DNA of 14,758 nucleotides from NCBI GenBank assembly GCA_900617975.1, contig UZAE01013591.1, forward strand, positions 1 through 14,758, given 5' to 3'. The DNA comes from Rodentolepis nana. Its lineage: Eukaryota > Platyhelminthes > Cestoda > Cyclophyllidea > Hymenolepididae. Positions 1 to 8,685 of the stretch are shown here, in pieces. The notes under the pieces are model-generated. The model did not search any database. It was not told where the DNA came from and was given only the letters and a program-made list of their open reading frames with translations. The position numbers were made by a program, and so were the translations under genes. The first letter of the stretch is position 1, and each line of letters opens with the position of its first letter.

Positions 1-354
1 CGGCTTGGAGATAATATGCCTGAACTGTTTGGCTATCGTAGTCGGGAGCGATCCTGTAACATATTGGAACCATGTTGTTCGCTTGTTAATACCTTTTGCC
101 TTAAGAATGTTTTCGAACTGCGTAAACCAGATATCAGGGCATTGGGAGTCGAAAACAGGATTGCACACAGAGAAACCGAGTGTATCGACGTCTAGATTAA
201 ACTCTTTGGATATTGTGATATAGTAGGAGGACGGAAGTAGAAGACTTGAGTAGATTGAACAAAACGAAGAGTATTCGCCGAATAAGTGAAAGAAGGTGCT
301 TTTGTTGAACCGGGCGAGTCGAGCGACTGAAAGGAAATCGCGATGCCAGAGAGA
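1..354 (-). pseudogene. Ty3/gypsy gag fragment, cut by the left edge
   Basis: On the minus strand the frame is open from about 354 to the window edge. The part from about 201 down to 1 reads like the N-terminal capsid region of a gypsy Gag. It has a Pro/Phe-rich start, then DIWFTQFENIL, then WFQYVTGSLP, matching the family pattern of a Trp-Phe-x-Gln-hydrophobic-Glu helix followed by a Tyr-Val helix. Gag forms the particle that packages the element's RNA. It lies downstream, in the minus direction, of a primer-binding site (391-406) and an LTR (410-672), the order expected for the 5' end of an element. No ATG in any minus-strand frame occurs between the primer site and position 200, and a TAA (355-357) closes the frame upstream. 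It is therefore probably decayed or has a changed start. The family assignment is by eye. Confidence 0.6.
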
Positions 355-390
355 TTATTCCACTGCGGAGAGGGTGTAGTCAGGCTTGAT

Positions 391-406
391 CACGTCAGGG
401 TCACCA
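391..406 (-). promoter_or_regulatory. Primer-binding site, tRNA-Trp type
   Basis: The minus strand reads TGGTGACCCTGACGTG, starting three bases after the LTR end. This is complementary to the 3' end of tRNA-Trp, including its CCA, with one mismatch. Priming by tRNA-Trp is reported for the CsRn1 group of gypsy elements in flukes. It is the site where minus-strand DNA synthesis would begin and marks the 5' end of the minus-strand element. Confidence 0.7.
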
Positions 407-409
407 ATT

Positions 410-672
410 TGTAGCGGATTAGCTATCTCAATAACCTTGGCTATTCTCAGAAAGCTCTATAGCAGTTTCTTCCAACTCGAAAGTCCCCGGGAATTAGCTA
501 AGCTAAGACAAAGTTATAAAGGAAACAGACGTGTAGCACAATACGTTTATTCAGTACGTATATTGATAGCGAAGTGTGTTTTTGGCACAGCGATTAGTTA
601 TCCGATAAATCTAGCATAATTCGCGTGAACATTAATAGGAGGATTTCTATTGGTGTGATGAAGTTTTCCACA
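410..672 (-). repeat. 5' LTR of the minus-strand gypsy element
   Basis: Read on the minus strand, the repeat opens with TGTGG at 672 and closes with AATCCGCTACA at 410, giving TGT...ACA ends and a length of 263 bp. It shares four blocks, in order, with the plus-strand LTR at 2041-2341: the TGTGG...TCATC start, AATAAACGT (minus 551-543), TAGCTTAGCTA and the AATCCGCTACA end. The rest has diverged, so these are separate old insertions of one family or subfamily. The primer-binding site follows directly, which identifies this as a 5' LTR. Confidence 0.72.
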
Positions 673-831
673 AACAAAACATATTATCGTTGACTTCGAT
701 GGCCTTGGATATTGTGAAGTAGAAGAAGAGTCGTGTCGTTGGTGATTGTACGAAGAAGATGAGGATCACCAAGTGAATCGAGCAAAGCGGAGAAAAATCG
801 CCTTGTCATGTAGAGATAGGGTCTCTGCTGA
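673..831. other. Junction DNA between the two retroelement fragments
   Basis: This 159-bp stretch separates the minus-strand 5' LTR from the first recognisable integrase codons of the plus-strand copy. A frame is open on the plus strand from 746, but I see no known domain before about 832. It may be decayed RNase H/linker sequence of the plus-strand element, or host DNA. Confidence 0.4.
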
Positions 832-1903
832 ATGTATGGGGAGTATTGTGGGACACGTTATCGCTTTGTCCGCCATTGGGCCAAACATTGCCTCACATGC
901 CAGGCCAGCAGGGTCCAAAAACATTCCCGCAGCTCGCCCTCCGTTTTTTCCTCTCCCTGAAGCCCGTTTCCGCCACATCAACGTCGATATTGTGGGTCCT
1001 TTACCCCCTTCGAACTCTTACACCCACATCCTAACCTGCATCGACCGTTTCACGCGTTGGCCAATCGCAGTACCCTTACACGGCACTTCTGCTACGTCGG
1101 TGGCGAAGACACTGGTGGATTCGTGGATATCCATCTTCGGAGTTCCCGTCGTTATAACTACCGACAGAGGACCCCAATTTACTTCTGTGTTGTTTCGGGA
1201 GTTAAACCAGCTTTTGGGTACGACACACATACGCACCACCGCCTACTATCCGGAAGGCAACGACCTAGTCGAACGCTTCCACCGACAACTTGAGTCCGCT
1301 ATCATCGCGACTTCAGCTATTGTTAACGGGGCAGAACATCTTTCCATCATTCTTCTTTCCATACGGAACATGGTTAAAGACGACCTCAGATGCTCACCAG
1401 CGGAACATGTCTTGGGCACCACGCTCCGGCTCCCGGGAGAAATGATTTCCTGCTCCCCGGATGTGCCGATGGTAGACCCTTTGTCGTACACCTCCCAACT
1501 CAAAGAACATTTCCGGTCCGTCCTTCCGACATCCCCCTCGTTTTAGCGATAGATCCACGCACATCCCCAAAGACCTGAATACTTCTCCCTTCGTTTTTGT
1601 CCGCGTAGACGCAGTAAGAAGTCACTCCAACTACCCTACGACGGACCGTACAAGGTCCTACGGCGCGAACCGAAATACTTCGTCTTTGACCGTAATGTTA
1701 CCAAGCATTCCATTAGGTTGAAACCGGCTTATTTGAAACCTCGACTACACCCGCGTCGGATACCTCGTCGACCCCGATTACCCACCCAACTCCTCACGTA
1801 CCTGTTAATTCCCCAAACACTTCCTCACCATCCCCAACCCCTTTTTACACGTTGTGGCCGTAGAGTTACTTTCCCCTCTCGACTTGTGGATTTTGTATAT
1901 TAA
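832..1903 (+). pseudogene. Ty3/gypsy integrase and C-terminal end of Pol, frameshifted
   Basis: This is the tail of a gypsy Pol polyprotein; the integrase would insert the element's DNA into the host chromosome. Frame 1 (832 to about 930) has the end of the zinc-binding region, HWAKHCLTCQ, with the Cys-x2-Cys pair at 889 and 898. The frame then shifts into the catalytic core. Asp (986) in NVDIVGP, Asp (1163) in TTDRGPQF and Glu (1271) in LVERFHRQ give D-x58-D-x35-E spacing, typical of integrases. A stop lies at 1544-1546. A second frame covers [19 protein letters not shown], and a third (about 1616-1903) has the GPY/F module ([12 protein letters not shown], about 1634-1669), a KPAYLKPR segment and a basic end, [14 protein letters not shown]. 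At least three frame changes make it non-functional. Reverse transcriptase is absent here. Confidence 0.85.
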
Positions 1904-1990
1904 CCGATCCTAACGTCCCGAGGTTTCCTCTTTTTCCACCCATACCTTCTCCCTCTCCCGCCTTTCCATTGTTGTATATTGGCTGTTTTC

Positions 1991-2037
1991 GAGCGTTTTC
2001 TTTCCTTTCAGGCACCCGCAAACGCTCTAGGGAGGAG
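1991..2037 (+). promoter_or_regulatory. Polypurine tract with an upstream inverted repeat
   Basis: AGGGAGGAG (2029-2037) lies four bases before the TGTGG start of the LTR, the normal place for the polypurine tract that primes plus-strand DNA synthesis. Just upstream, GAGCGTTT (1991-1998) and AAACGCTC (2020-2027) form a perfect 8-bp inverted repeat with a 21-base loop. The tract assignment follows from its position. A role for the hairpin is not established. Confidence 0.55.
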
Positions 2038-2040
2038 TTA

Positions 2041-2341
2041 TGTGGGGCACGTCATCGCTTAGCCGACATCGCATGCAAACTCGCGTACGGATCAGGTGCG
2101 GCGAACTCACCGACTTTAACCAATCAGAGACACCCATTTGTTTTACCGGATCCGCCATGTTGATAATGACTAAGTTCCTTCCTGTACACAGTACTGGTGT
2201 GCTACGTGCTAAATAAACGTGTTTCTCCTCGCTCGTCTCTTTCCTCCATAGCTTTGCAATAGCTTAGCTAGTTTGGGAAGTCCATCGATAGTAAAGATTA
2301 CTGAGTAAAGTCTATGCTTACTTGTGTAGCAATCCGCTACA
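2041..2341 (+). repeat. 3' LTR of the plus-strand gypsy element
   Basis: The repeat runs from TGTGG, next to a polypurine tract, to AATCCGCTACA: 301 bp with TGT...ACA ends. Both ends are confirmed by comparison with the inverted-orientation LTR at 410-672. It carries AATAAACGT at 2212-2220, whose AATAAA is a likely polyadenylation signal, and a TAGCTTAGCTA block further on. It follows the decayed Pol end in the correct order, so it is the 3' LTR. The matching 5' LTR is not in the window. Confidence 0.72.
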
Positions 2342-2835
2342 ATCCTGCAATAAGTACACCAAAATCTGGGGAGTTATTATATCTCCTATACCTTAAGAAG
2401 TTGAACAATGTTACCTCCTATTTCTGTGTAAATGCTCGAGTTTCAGCCGAATAGCAAAAATTAGGGCATCCATAGTATACATTCTCGATAGGCTAAACGT
2501 TTAAATGATGCGATCTACACTATAAATTTAGTGAAACAGAGCCAATATAATTTATCAATAGCACTTGGAAACTTAACTATCCTTTTATTATCTTTATTTA
2601 ATTTTCACCTTTTCCAGTATTGCTCTTTGTTTTTGATCCCATGCCTTTTACTTTTAATTTTAACTGACCTTTAATGAAAGCATAAATGAATGTCTTAGCA
2701 ACAGCATTGAAGGACTCTAAATTAATTTAATAAGATGATCATTTTTGCCTAAATTTGGTAATCTTTAAAGTATATTTACAAAAATCATTTTTTCACAGGC
2801 AAAATAAAGGAATTATATTGATAAAATTCAAAATA
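2342..2835. other. AT-rich intergenic DNA
   Basis: This lies between the LTR end and the 3' end of the PGAM-like gene. I see no ORF of note, RNA gene or recognisable repeat. The sequence is AT-rich with short A and T runs. Confidence 0.6.
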
Positions 2836-2841
2836 TTTATT
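2836..2841 (-). promoter_or_regulatory. Polyadenylation signal of the PGAM-like gene
   Basis: AATAAA on the minus strand lies 27 bases past the TGA at 2868-2870. This implies a very short 3' UTR. It is the first such hexamer after the stop. Confidence 0.5.
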
Positions 2842-2867
2842 CAAAAATCCATTAACATTTAATACAT

Positions 2868-4569
2868 TCATGCTAGTTTAATATTGCCAATTTCTCTGCT
2901 AATAACGGGGGCAAGCTCAGAGGTTTCTGCCAGATAGTATTTCCGAATGGGGGACATGTTAGCTTGTAATTCGTAGACTAATGGAATTCCTGTAAAATTA
3001 TATGCAGACAATGCTGTTAGAAGTGACATTATTTTTAAACCACTCGGTTGAATTTTATCATAAACTCTAAGGGACTAATAAATGCTCATTAGCATCCATT
3101 AGGTAAATATATTCGCTTATAAGAGAGTTATACTTGTTGAAGATTGAGAATTCAGTTTGATTTATAATGCTTAAGAAATGACTTGATTTGTTTATTTTTT
3201 CAAGTATTTGCCGAGGCGCCTCGGAAAAAATAAATCTGTTCAGAGGTGCCCGGTTCGATTTCCAATTGAAACATCCAGTAATTAGAAAGGTCGCTTACAT
3301 TTATAAAGTTTGATAATAAAGGTGATGAAAGAATTTGAGTCCTTTCATTAGAGTATTTATGCTGTTGTCTCTTTATTATGGAAAAAAAATTCCAAATACT
3401 TTCACCAAAGAGAGTTAGGAAGTCACTCATTTAAGGCATAAACTGGAATGTAGTATGCTACAGGTTGATTACCAAGGCTTTCCGGGAAGACACATGAACA
3501 TGATTCCAGGCATGCAATGCCGATTATTTTTCGGATTATATTAAATTTTGAAAAAATCAAAGTTACTATTTGTATGTGAGATTTTAGTCGAAATTACCTG
3601 TAGGTATATCAATATCCATAATTTTCTCATTTGGAATATTGTCAATATGCTTTAAAAGAGCGCGGATGCTGTTAAGATGAGCGACAACTAATACCCTTTT
3701 TCCCTTCTATAAGGAAAAATGCAACTTAACCAATGACTCAAGTTAAATTACTTCGATTTGTAGAAGAATATTCTAATTAAACATGAGGGAATTAATATTA
3801 ACTATTTTACCGACCTTAATAGAGGGAACGATTTCGTCGTGCCAAAACGGAAGAACACGCTCAATTGTGTCTTTCATGCTTTCAGTTTTTGGCAGTAGAT
3901 TGGTGTCTAAATGCTAGAAAAATTAAGTTTCATATTTTAAAGTTTCGGTTCCGATGGTTTAAATTAACGTATTTTATCATAACTTAATTTAAAGGTAAAT
4001 ATACCCTTTATAACCATTTTCTTTGTTTACATATAATGCATTAATATCACCTACAGCATATCGTGAATCGAATTCAAATGGTTTAGGATCTGTGGAAATG
4101 GGATCTGGTGGTGGGGTATCAAATGAAGTTGTCCAGAGCTTTACTTGGCATTCTCCAAACCTGCTAAACGATTGATCTTTTGACATTCCTTGCAAAGCAC
4201 CTAGCATGCGTTCATTTAATCTCCAAGATCTGTAACAAAAATAAAATTCAAAATTTTTGTGTTTACTTGAGTGATGGTTATAATGGTCATAGGAAAATTG
4301 GATAGTTTCTCACTTTACTGTTGGGATCCAAAGTAAATTCAATTCGTCTAAAGCAATATAGCAAAATTTTATTGCTCTCTTTAATACACTTGTATAGGCG
4401 ACATCGAATATCAATTCCCTTTGTTTCATCATTTGACCTGACTGTCGGCCCTCGCACTTGCCTCTTGATGACAGATCTGAATCAAGCCAGCCAGCAAATT
4501 TATTGTCTTTGTTTAATTCGCATTCACCATGTCGAAGTAAAACTAATCGGTGGCAATAAGATTTTGACA
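2868..4569 (-). CDS. PGAM: Phosphoglycerate mutase-like protein, five exons, probable pseudoenzyme
   Basis: It belongs to the cofactor-dependent phosphoglycerate mutase family, cytosolic glycolytic enzymes that interconvert 3- and 2-phosphoglycerate. Exons on the minus strand: 4569-4314, 4229-4055, 3913-3815, 3706-3598 and 2989-2868. All four introns (84, 141, 108 and 608 bp) are GT-AG. The joined frame is about 253 residues, matching the roughly 254 of animal PGAM. Landmarks are [45 protein letters not shown] and [11 protein letters not shown]. Several substrate-contact positions differ from active PGAMs: Ser-14 to Cys, Ser-23 to Ala, Tyr-92 to Leu, the Arg-116/117 pair to Thr-Thr, and HGNS to HLNS (human numbering). 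No in-frame ATG precedes the first exon. The frame meets TGA upstream, and an AG lies just before TG-TCA, so an upstream exon may supply the A of ATG. A decaying gene copy is the alternative. Confidence 0.87.
2990..3597 (-). other. Intron 4 of the PGAM-like gene, with a possible SINE remnant
   Basis: This 608-bp GT-AG intron is the longest of the gene. At 3211-3224 it holds the perfect 14-bp palindrome CCGAGGCGCCTCGG, a GC island in AT-rich DNA. At about 3251-3262 there is GGTTCGATTTCC, close to the RNA polymerase III B-box consensus GGTTCGANTCC. Together they suggest a worn tRNA-derived short repeat, but no complete element can be outlined. The open minus-strand frame across 3200-3430 has no recognisable protein similarity. 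Confidence 0.5.
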
Positions 4570-5605
4570 CTAATTTTACGAAATTTAAAGTAATAATAAG
4601 TCAATATTTACGCATTTAAGAAATACTAATATCTCCACGATAACTTATAACTGTAACAGCAAAACATTTAAATTACCAAAATCATTAGGTCACATCTACT
4701 TTTTACAAGTCATAAAGATAAATAATAATGTTACTTAGAAATGTGAGATGAAAGTATTAAAAATAACTTAAATATGGCAAAACAGTGTACTGGCTTATAA
4801 AATATAGAATGAGAAATGTTAAAACAAAAATATTTCCATCCCCAATTTAATTTTAATGCCTGAAATTATTTCAACTAGCTTCTCTAGATCAGCCCATCCT
4901 GTTATTGACTTTTTGGGAAAGGTTTGGATTTTAAAGGGCTTTAAATTGAATGGTATTCGTTCTTCCTTGCTCTATTCCCAGTTGTGATACGTGACATTCA
5001 AGTTAGTACGAATACTGGTAAATAATTTTAATTAATCTTGACCATACAAGAACAATTTGTTGCTAAAATTGTTCCCTACCAGGCATTTATAACGAATCTT
5101 TGTGTCTTGTACTTCCTTCGAGTTCAGTTACCGCGGTGGAACAAATAGGTGTAGCAAATACGAGTTTCATTAAGCCTAAAATCTCCAGTGTTATGCATAA
5201 TATCCTGACTCAGTTCTAACATATTTTGTCACCAGAAATGCGTACAAAGATACAGGCACGATTTTTCTTTCACATTTCCACATTTTTATCAATACGGAGA
5301 GGCGGACGCATGTAATTAGGTGCGATGGTTATTGCACCTAGTTCAAATCGGTGATATCTAAAAAAAACTGCCATAAGTTGCAATTAATTAGAACTGGAGG
5401 AAAAACGGTTTAATCGAAAATGCCTAGCTTATACAAAAATCGGTTATTCGAGCAAGCAAGAAAATAAATCGGAAAGCATTTTACCCGAGTAACAAAAGTT
5501 CCTCCCGGGAATTTCACGGATTCCTCCCAGGGATTTGAAGATCCTTGATTATTTTATATCAGAAATGTATAGGTTGTGACCGGAATAACAATCATAAAGA
5601 ACTAA
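4570..5605. other. Spacer between the PGAM-like gene and GINS1
   Basis: It lies upstream of the first recognised PGAM exon and downstream of GINS1, both on the minus strand. It should contain the PGAM promoter and possibly a 5' exon, which I could not place. A degenerate 22-bp tandem pair lies at 5499-5542; both copies start TTCCTCCC. No convincing ORF or RNA gene was seen. Confidence 0.45.
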
Positions 5606-5611
5606 TTTATT
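5606..5611 (-). promoter_or_regulatory. Possible polyadenylation signal of GINS1
   Basis: AATAAA on the minus strand lies about 200 bases after the GINS1 stop (5808-5810). The assignment rests on position and hexamer only. Confidence 0.4.
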
Positions 5612-5807
5612 TTTCCTTCCTAAGACAGCATCAGTAGTCGATATAAAGCGTCTTTATAACCTGAACCAATTCCCCAAAAAAGATTTGAGTCTTGTACAGT
5701 TAAGGTTCATTTCCTTTATCCACAGCTCCATACAAGAACAAAAAATAAGTACATTGAAAAACCAAACATATACACAAGCTGAAATACAATGAGAGGGGGG
5801 AGAGGTC

Positions 5808-8685
5808 TTAAGTATCAACAATATGTTCAAGAATGCCCTGTTGAATGAGATTTTCACAATCAGACCGATGCATCAAATGTTGACTACCTTTTTTGAGGTT
5901 GAGAACAATACCATCTTCAGTCTCAAAGTCTCCATAGTTCTTGAGACATCGCACTTCAAGCAGAAGGGACTTGGGTGGTCTCAAGGATTGCGTGAGATCG
6001 AGTCCACCAGCTCCACCCACAGCTGAAATGTCTGCCGTCATAAAATTTGCCAAGGCACTGCAGTAAGTGCTAAACCACCGTACTTCGTCTACTGACAGGT
6101 TCTTTTGAATCTCTGTAAAGGGAAATTAAAATATGTGTAAATTACAGAATCGTACTAGAATTCCGAAAAAACTGCCTAGGCGCTATTACACGGCCCAATT
6201 GACAGTTGGATGAGTGAATGAAATCAACCCTTCCTTAAGTCGAAGTTAAATGACGTCTTGTTATCAAGATGCATATGACTAGACTTAAATTAATATTTAA
6301 CGATGGAAACTGTGAATCGTGTTCTCGCCCCCTCGGAAGTAATGTATTTCATATTGATTGATTTGCGCACTGCGTAAAATATTATGAATACGTGGATGTT
6401 AAGAATAATCTTACTGTACAAGCTGGCCATTGGAAGGCAAGTGAGTGAAATTTTTATAAAATTCTTGTATTGTTATAATTTACACAGTTGGGAAAGCATT
6501 GAACCTTCAGACGAGACGGGGAAATTTTCTTTATTTGCCCCAAAAGAGCCTCTCTTGGGTAGTTTAATAGGCTTGCTCGATTCCAGTGAAATGATTAGTG
6601 TGGGGATGATTGAACACATGCACTAAGGACCCATGCATTAAAATTGTTATCATACGAGTGCTTAGCCGGAGGATAAACACTTTTAATAGGGCTTTACAGA
6701 ATCTATTTCGAAAAGGATAAATAACTACCTAAACGGAATAAATCGTGTCGCAAAGAGATGGATTAGTGATATCTCCGCATCCAATGGGAATACTCCTCAC
6801 TAACGAAAATAAGGTCTATTACAGCTTTACACAGCAACCATGCAAGTAAATGCTGACAATGCATTTCAATTATCTTCGAGTAATAGTCGTTAATTACCTC
6901 ATAAACTAAATTGGCATCCACTGAAAGTCTCAACAATTACTTTCGTCACAATATCTGGAGACAGAGATAAGTCATGAAGGAAATGAAAAACAGAAACAGA
7001 AGGCGTTTATACTCGTCTAAGGAGTCTAACGAAGAATGCCAGCAATTCTAGCACAATGAAGCAGAAGAAAAAGGCAAAAAAATAAATATTAAGAAGACTG
7101 AAGTTTAATTTACCGAGAGAGGGGTGTGAGGTAGACTTACCTCCTCGTGGTGCACCCTGGGCAACGTATAATCATACGGCAAAAAAAGTCTATTAACCGG
7201 CAGTTGACTTTTCACTTCAAACTACCATCACCCACACTGTATGTCATATTCGACCCCCACCACAGTACTCATCTTACCCTTTCTGAGCCTTTGTGTCTGT
7301 ATGTTTCTTTTGTATCTGTGAATCACTCTTCCATTTCCCCTCCCGAATTCTTCTTACTTTGATGTTCTTCCTCCCCTCTGTGAAGCCCGAAGTCAACTAA
7401 AGGGCTAATAATAACTATCAAAACGCCTGCCATTTGTTATAAATAAATAAATTTACCGAGAGAAACATGGATGGAGTAGCAATATAAGTAACATTTTCTA
7501 TTGGAGCAATCGAAACTCGAAAGAGAAGACGTGGGGAAGGGAGTTGAAAGCTTAAGCTTATTGATTCATGACCACTATATTAGCAAATCCTAAATAACAA
7601 ACTATCGCCGATTAGCACTTGACGTCGATAACTCCAATAAACGACGGAAAAATGTAACCCTAGTGTAAGTTCCCAATAATCTTGAGTGGAAAATTACTCA
7701 TTTTAATAAACGAGAAGTAGTCATTTTAAAGTGGGTTTAGATTTGCAACTCGTAGTACATTCAAACCTCAAGTATAATAACTTCGAAAAGTCTTGGGGTT
7801 TGAAGATATGCTTTCATGAATTTAAAACTCCATTAAGTTTACCTTCGCAGAAGAAATGTAGATGCAGAAAAATTAAGATCCAAAATACCTCAAGTCGAGC
7901 CTTTATTCCAATTATAAGATGGAAACATAAAGATTTCGGTCCAGACTATGAAACCCTTTTCTACTTTAGGAGAAAAGTATAAACACCCGAGGAAGGCAAA
8001 TTCGATTAAACTTAAGTAAGAGTTCTCTTCAAGAACAACTCAACTTAGAATTGGTTAAAATCACATTTTATCAGCTCAAGTGAATTAACTATAACCAAAG
8101 TTAAGATAATAATAACTGATTTAATTAGTCACACCAGAGTTTTCAAAATAAACCACTTTTACAACTTTAAGAAAACATTAAAGGCCAGGAGAGACTATAA
8201 TAGTAATGAAACAAAGGAGAAATAATGTCCCCAAAAAAACCTAATACCTATATGCAAAACTCAGTAATTAAAATATTAAATCAGTTGATAATCACTCAAG
8301 ATAATAAAAAATAGCTTAGTAGAGAAAAATAGGAACAAAACGACATGCCTTTTGGAATCCAAGCACCATTAAGCCAACGAATATTTTTGATCTGCATCAG
8401 CCGAGCATGATGATATGCAAGGAGGCATCGTTTGACGCGTTCAAGGATAGCATGTCGAATGAGAACAGTTTGGACAAGATTTTCGGATCCACTCAGTGAT
8501 GTGGTGCTTGAGTTAGAGTCCTGAGGTGGCCGTATGCAAGTGACATCATGTCGATTCTCTTCGTACAATTTTGCCATCTCCTCAAAGCACGTACGCACCT
8601 TATCCTCGTCATAGGGCGGAAATTGGTCCAAGGTAGTCCGTTTTGCACTTCGTATCAGATCAATGGCAGTATTCGTTACAGACAT
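5808..8685 (-). CDS. GINS1: DNA replication complex GINS protein PSF1, two exons
   Basis: PSF1 is one of four subunits of GINS, which joins MCM2-7 and CDC45 to form the CMG replicative helicase in the nucleus. Exon 1 (8685-8349) starts at ATG 8685 and gives residues 1-112. It has AIDLIRSAKR, a YDEDKVRTCFEEMAKLYEEN helix and a LLAYHHARLMQIKNIRW helix, all matching the PSF1 alpha-helical A domain. Exon 2 (6112-5808) gives NLSVDEVRWF and the C-terminal B domain: GLDLTQSLRPPKSLLLEVRC, then KKGSQHL and the end GILEHIVDT. The PPKSL-x3-VRCLK core is characteristic of PSF1 rather than SLD5. The product is 213 residues against 196 in human. The extra length is mainly a Ser/Thr-rich loop around residues 51-68. 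The joint is best explained by a GC donor (AAAAG/GCATGT) and a TTTACAG acceptor, giving exactly the human spacing. The gene is divergent from SIRT6. Confidence 0.93.
6113..8348 (-). other. Intron 1 of GINS1, 2.2 kb, apparent GC-AG type
   Basis: The intron begins GCATGT and ends TTTACAG on the minus strand. Most of it is AT-rich and featureless. At about 7125-7415 there is a less AT-rich, pyrimidine-rich island. It ends near AGGGCTAATAATAA (7400-7413) and is followed by TAAATAAATAAAT (7440-7452), which could be the worn 3' tail of a non-LTR retrotransposon. I find no conserved protein in any frame, including the plus-strand open frame at 6384-6626. Confidence 0.5.

Noticed and set aside
636..690. 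Minus-strand peptide CFVCGKLHH resembling a retroviral zinc knuckle
   Set aside because: The last Cys is missing, and the DNA spans the start of the LTR (TGTGG at 672) that is matched independently by the plus-strand LTR. It also lies on the wrong side of gag.
3200..3430. Minus-strand open frame of 76 codons in PGAM intron 4
   Set aside because: It lies wholly within a well-supported GT-AG intron, crosses the GC palindrome and shows no known protein pattern.
5310..5355. tRNA T-arm-like TTCAAATC near 5342
   Set aside because: No consistent 5-bp T-stem, no acceptor stem and no A-box at the right distance.
6384..6626. Plus-strand open frame of 80 codons inside the GINS1 intron
   Set aside because: There is no recognisable similarity. 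The first half is low-complexity hydrophobic sequence typical of chance frames in AT-rich DNA.
5808..8685. Calling this gene GINS4/SLD5
   Set aside because: The PPKSL-x3-VRCLK segment, the C-terminal GILEHI ending and the helix spacing match PSF1 (GINS1) better than SLD5.
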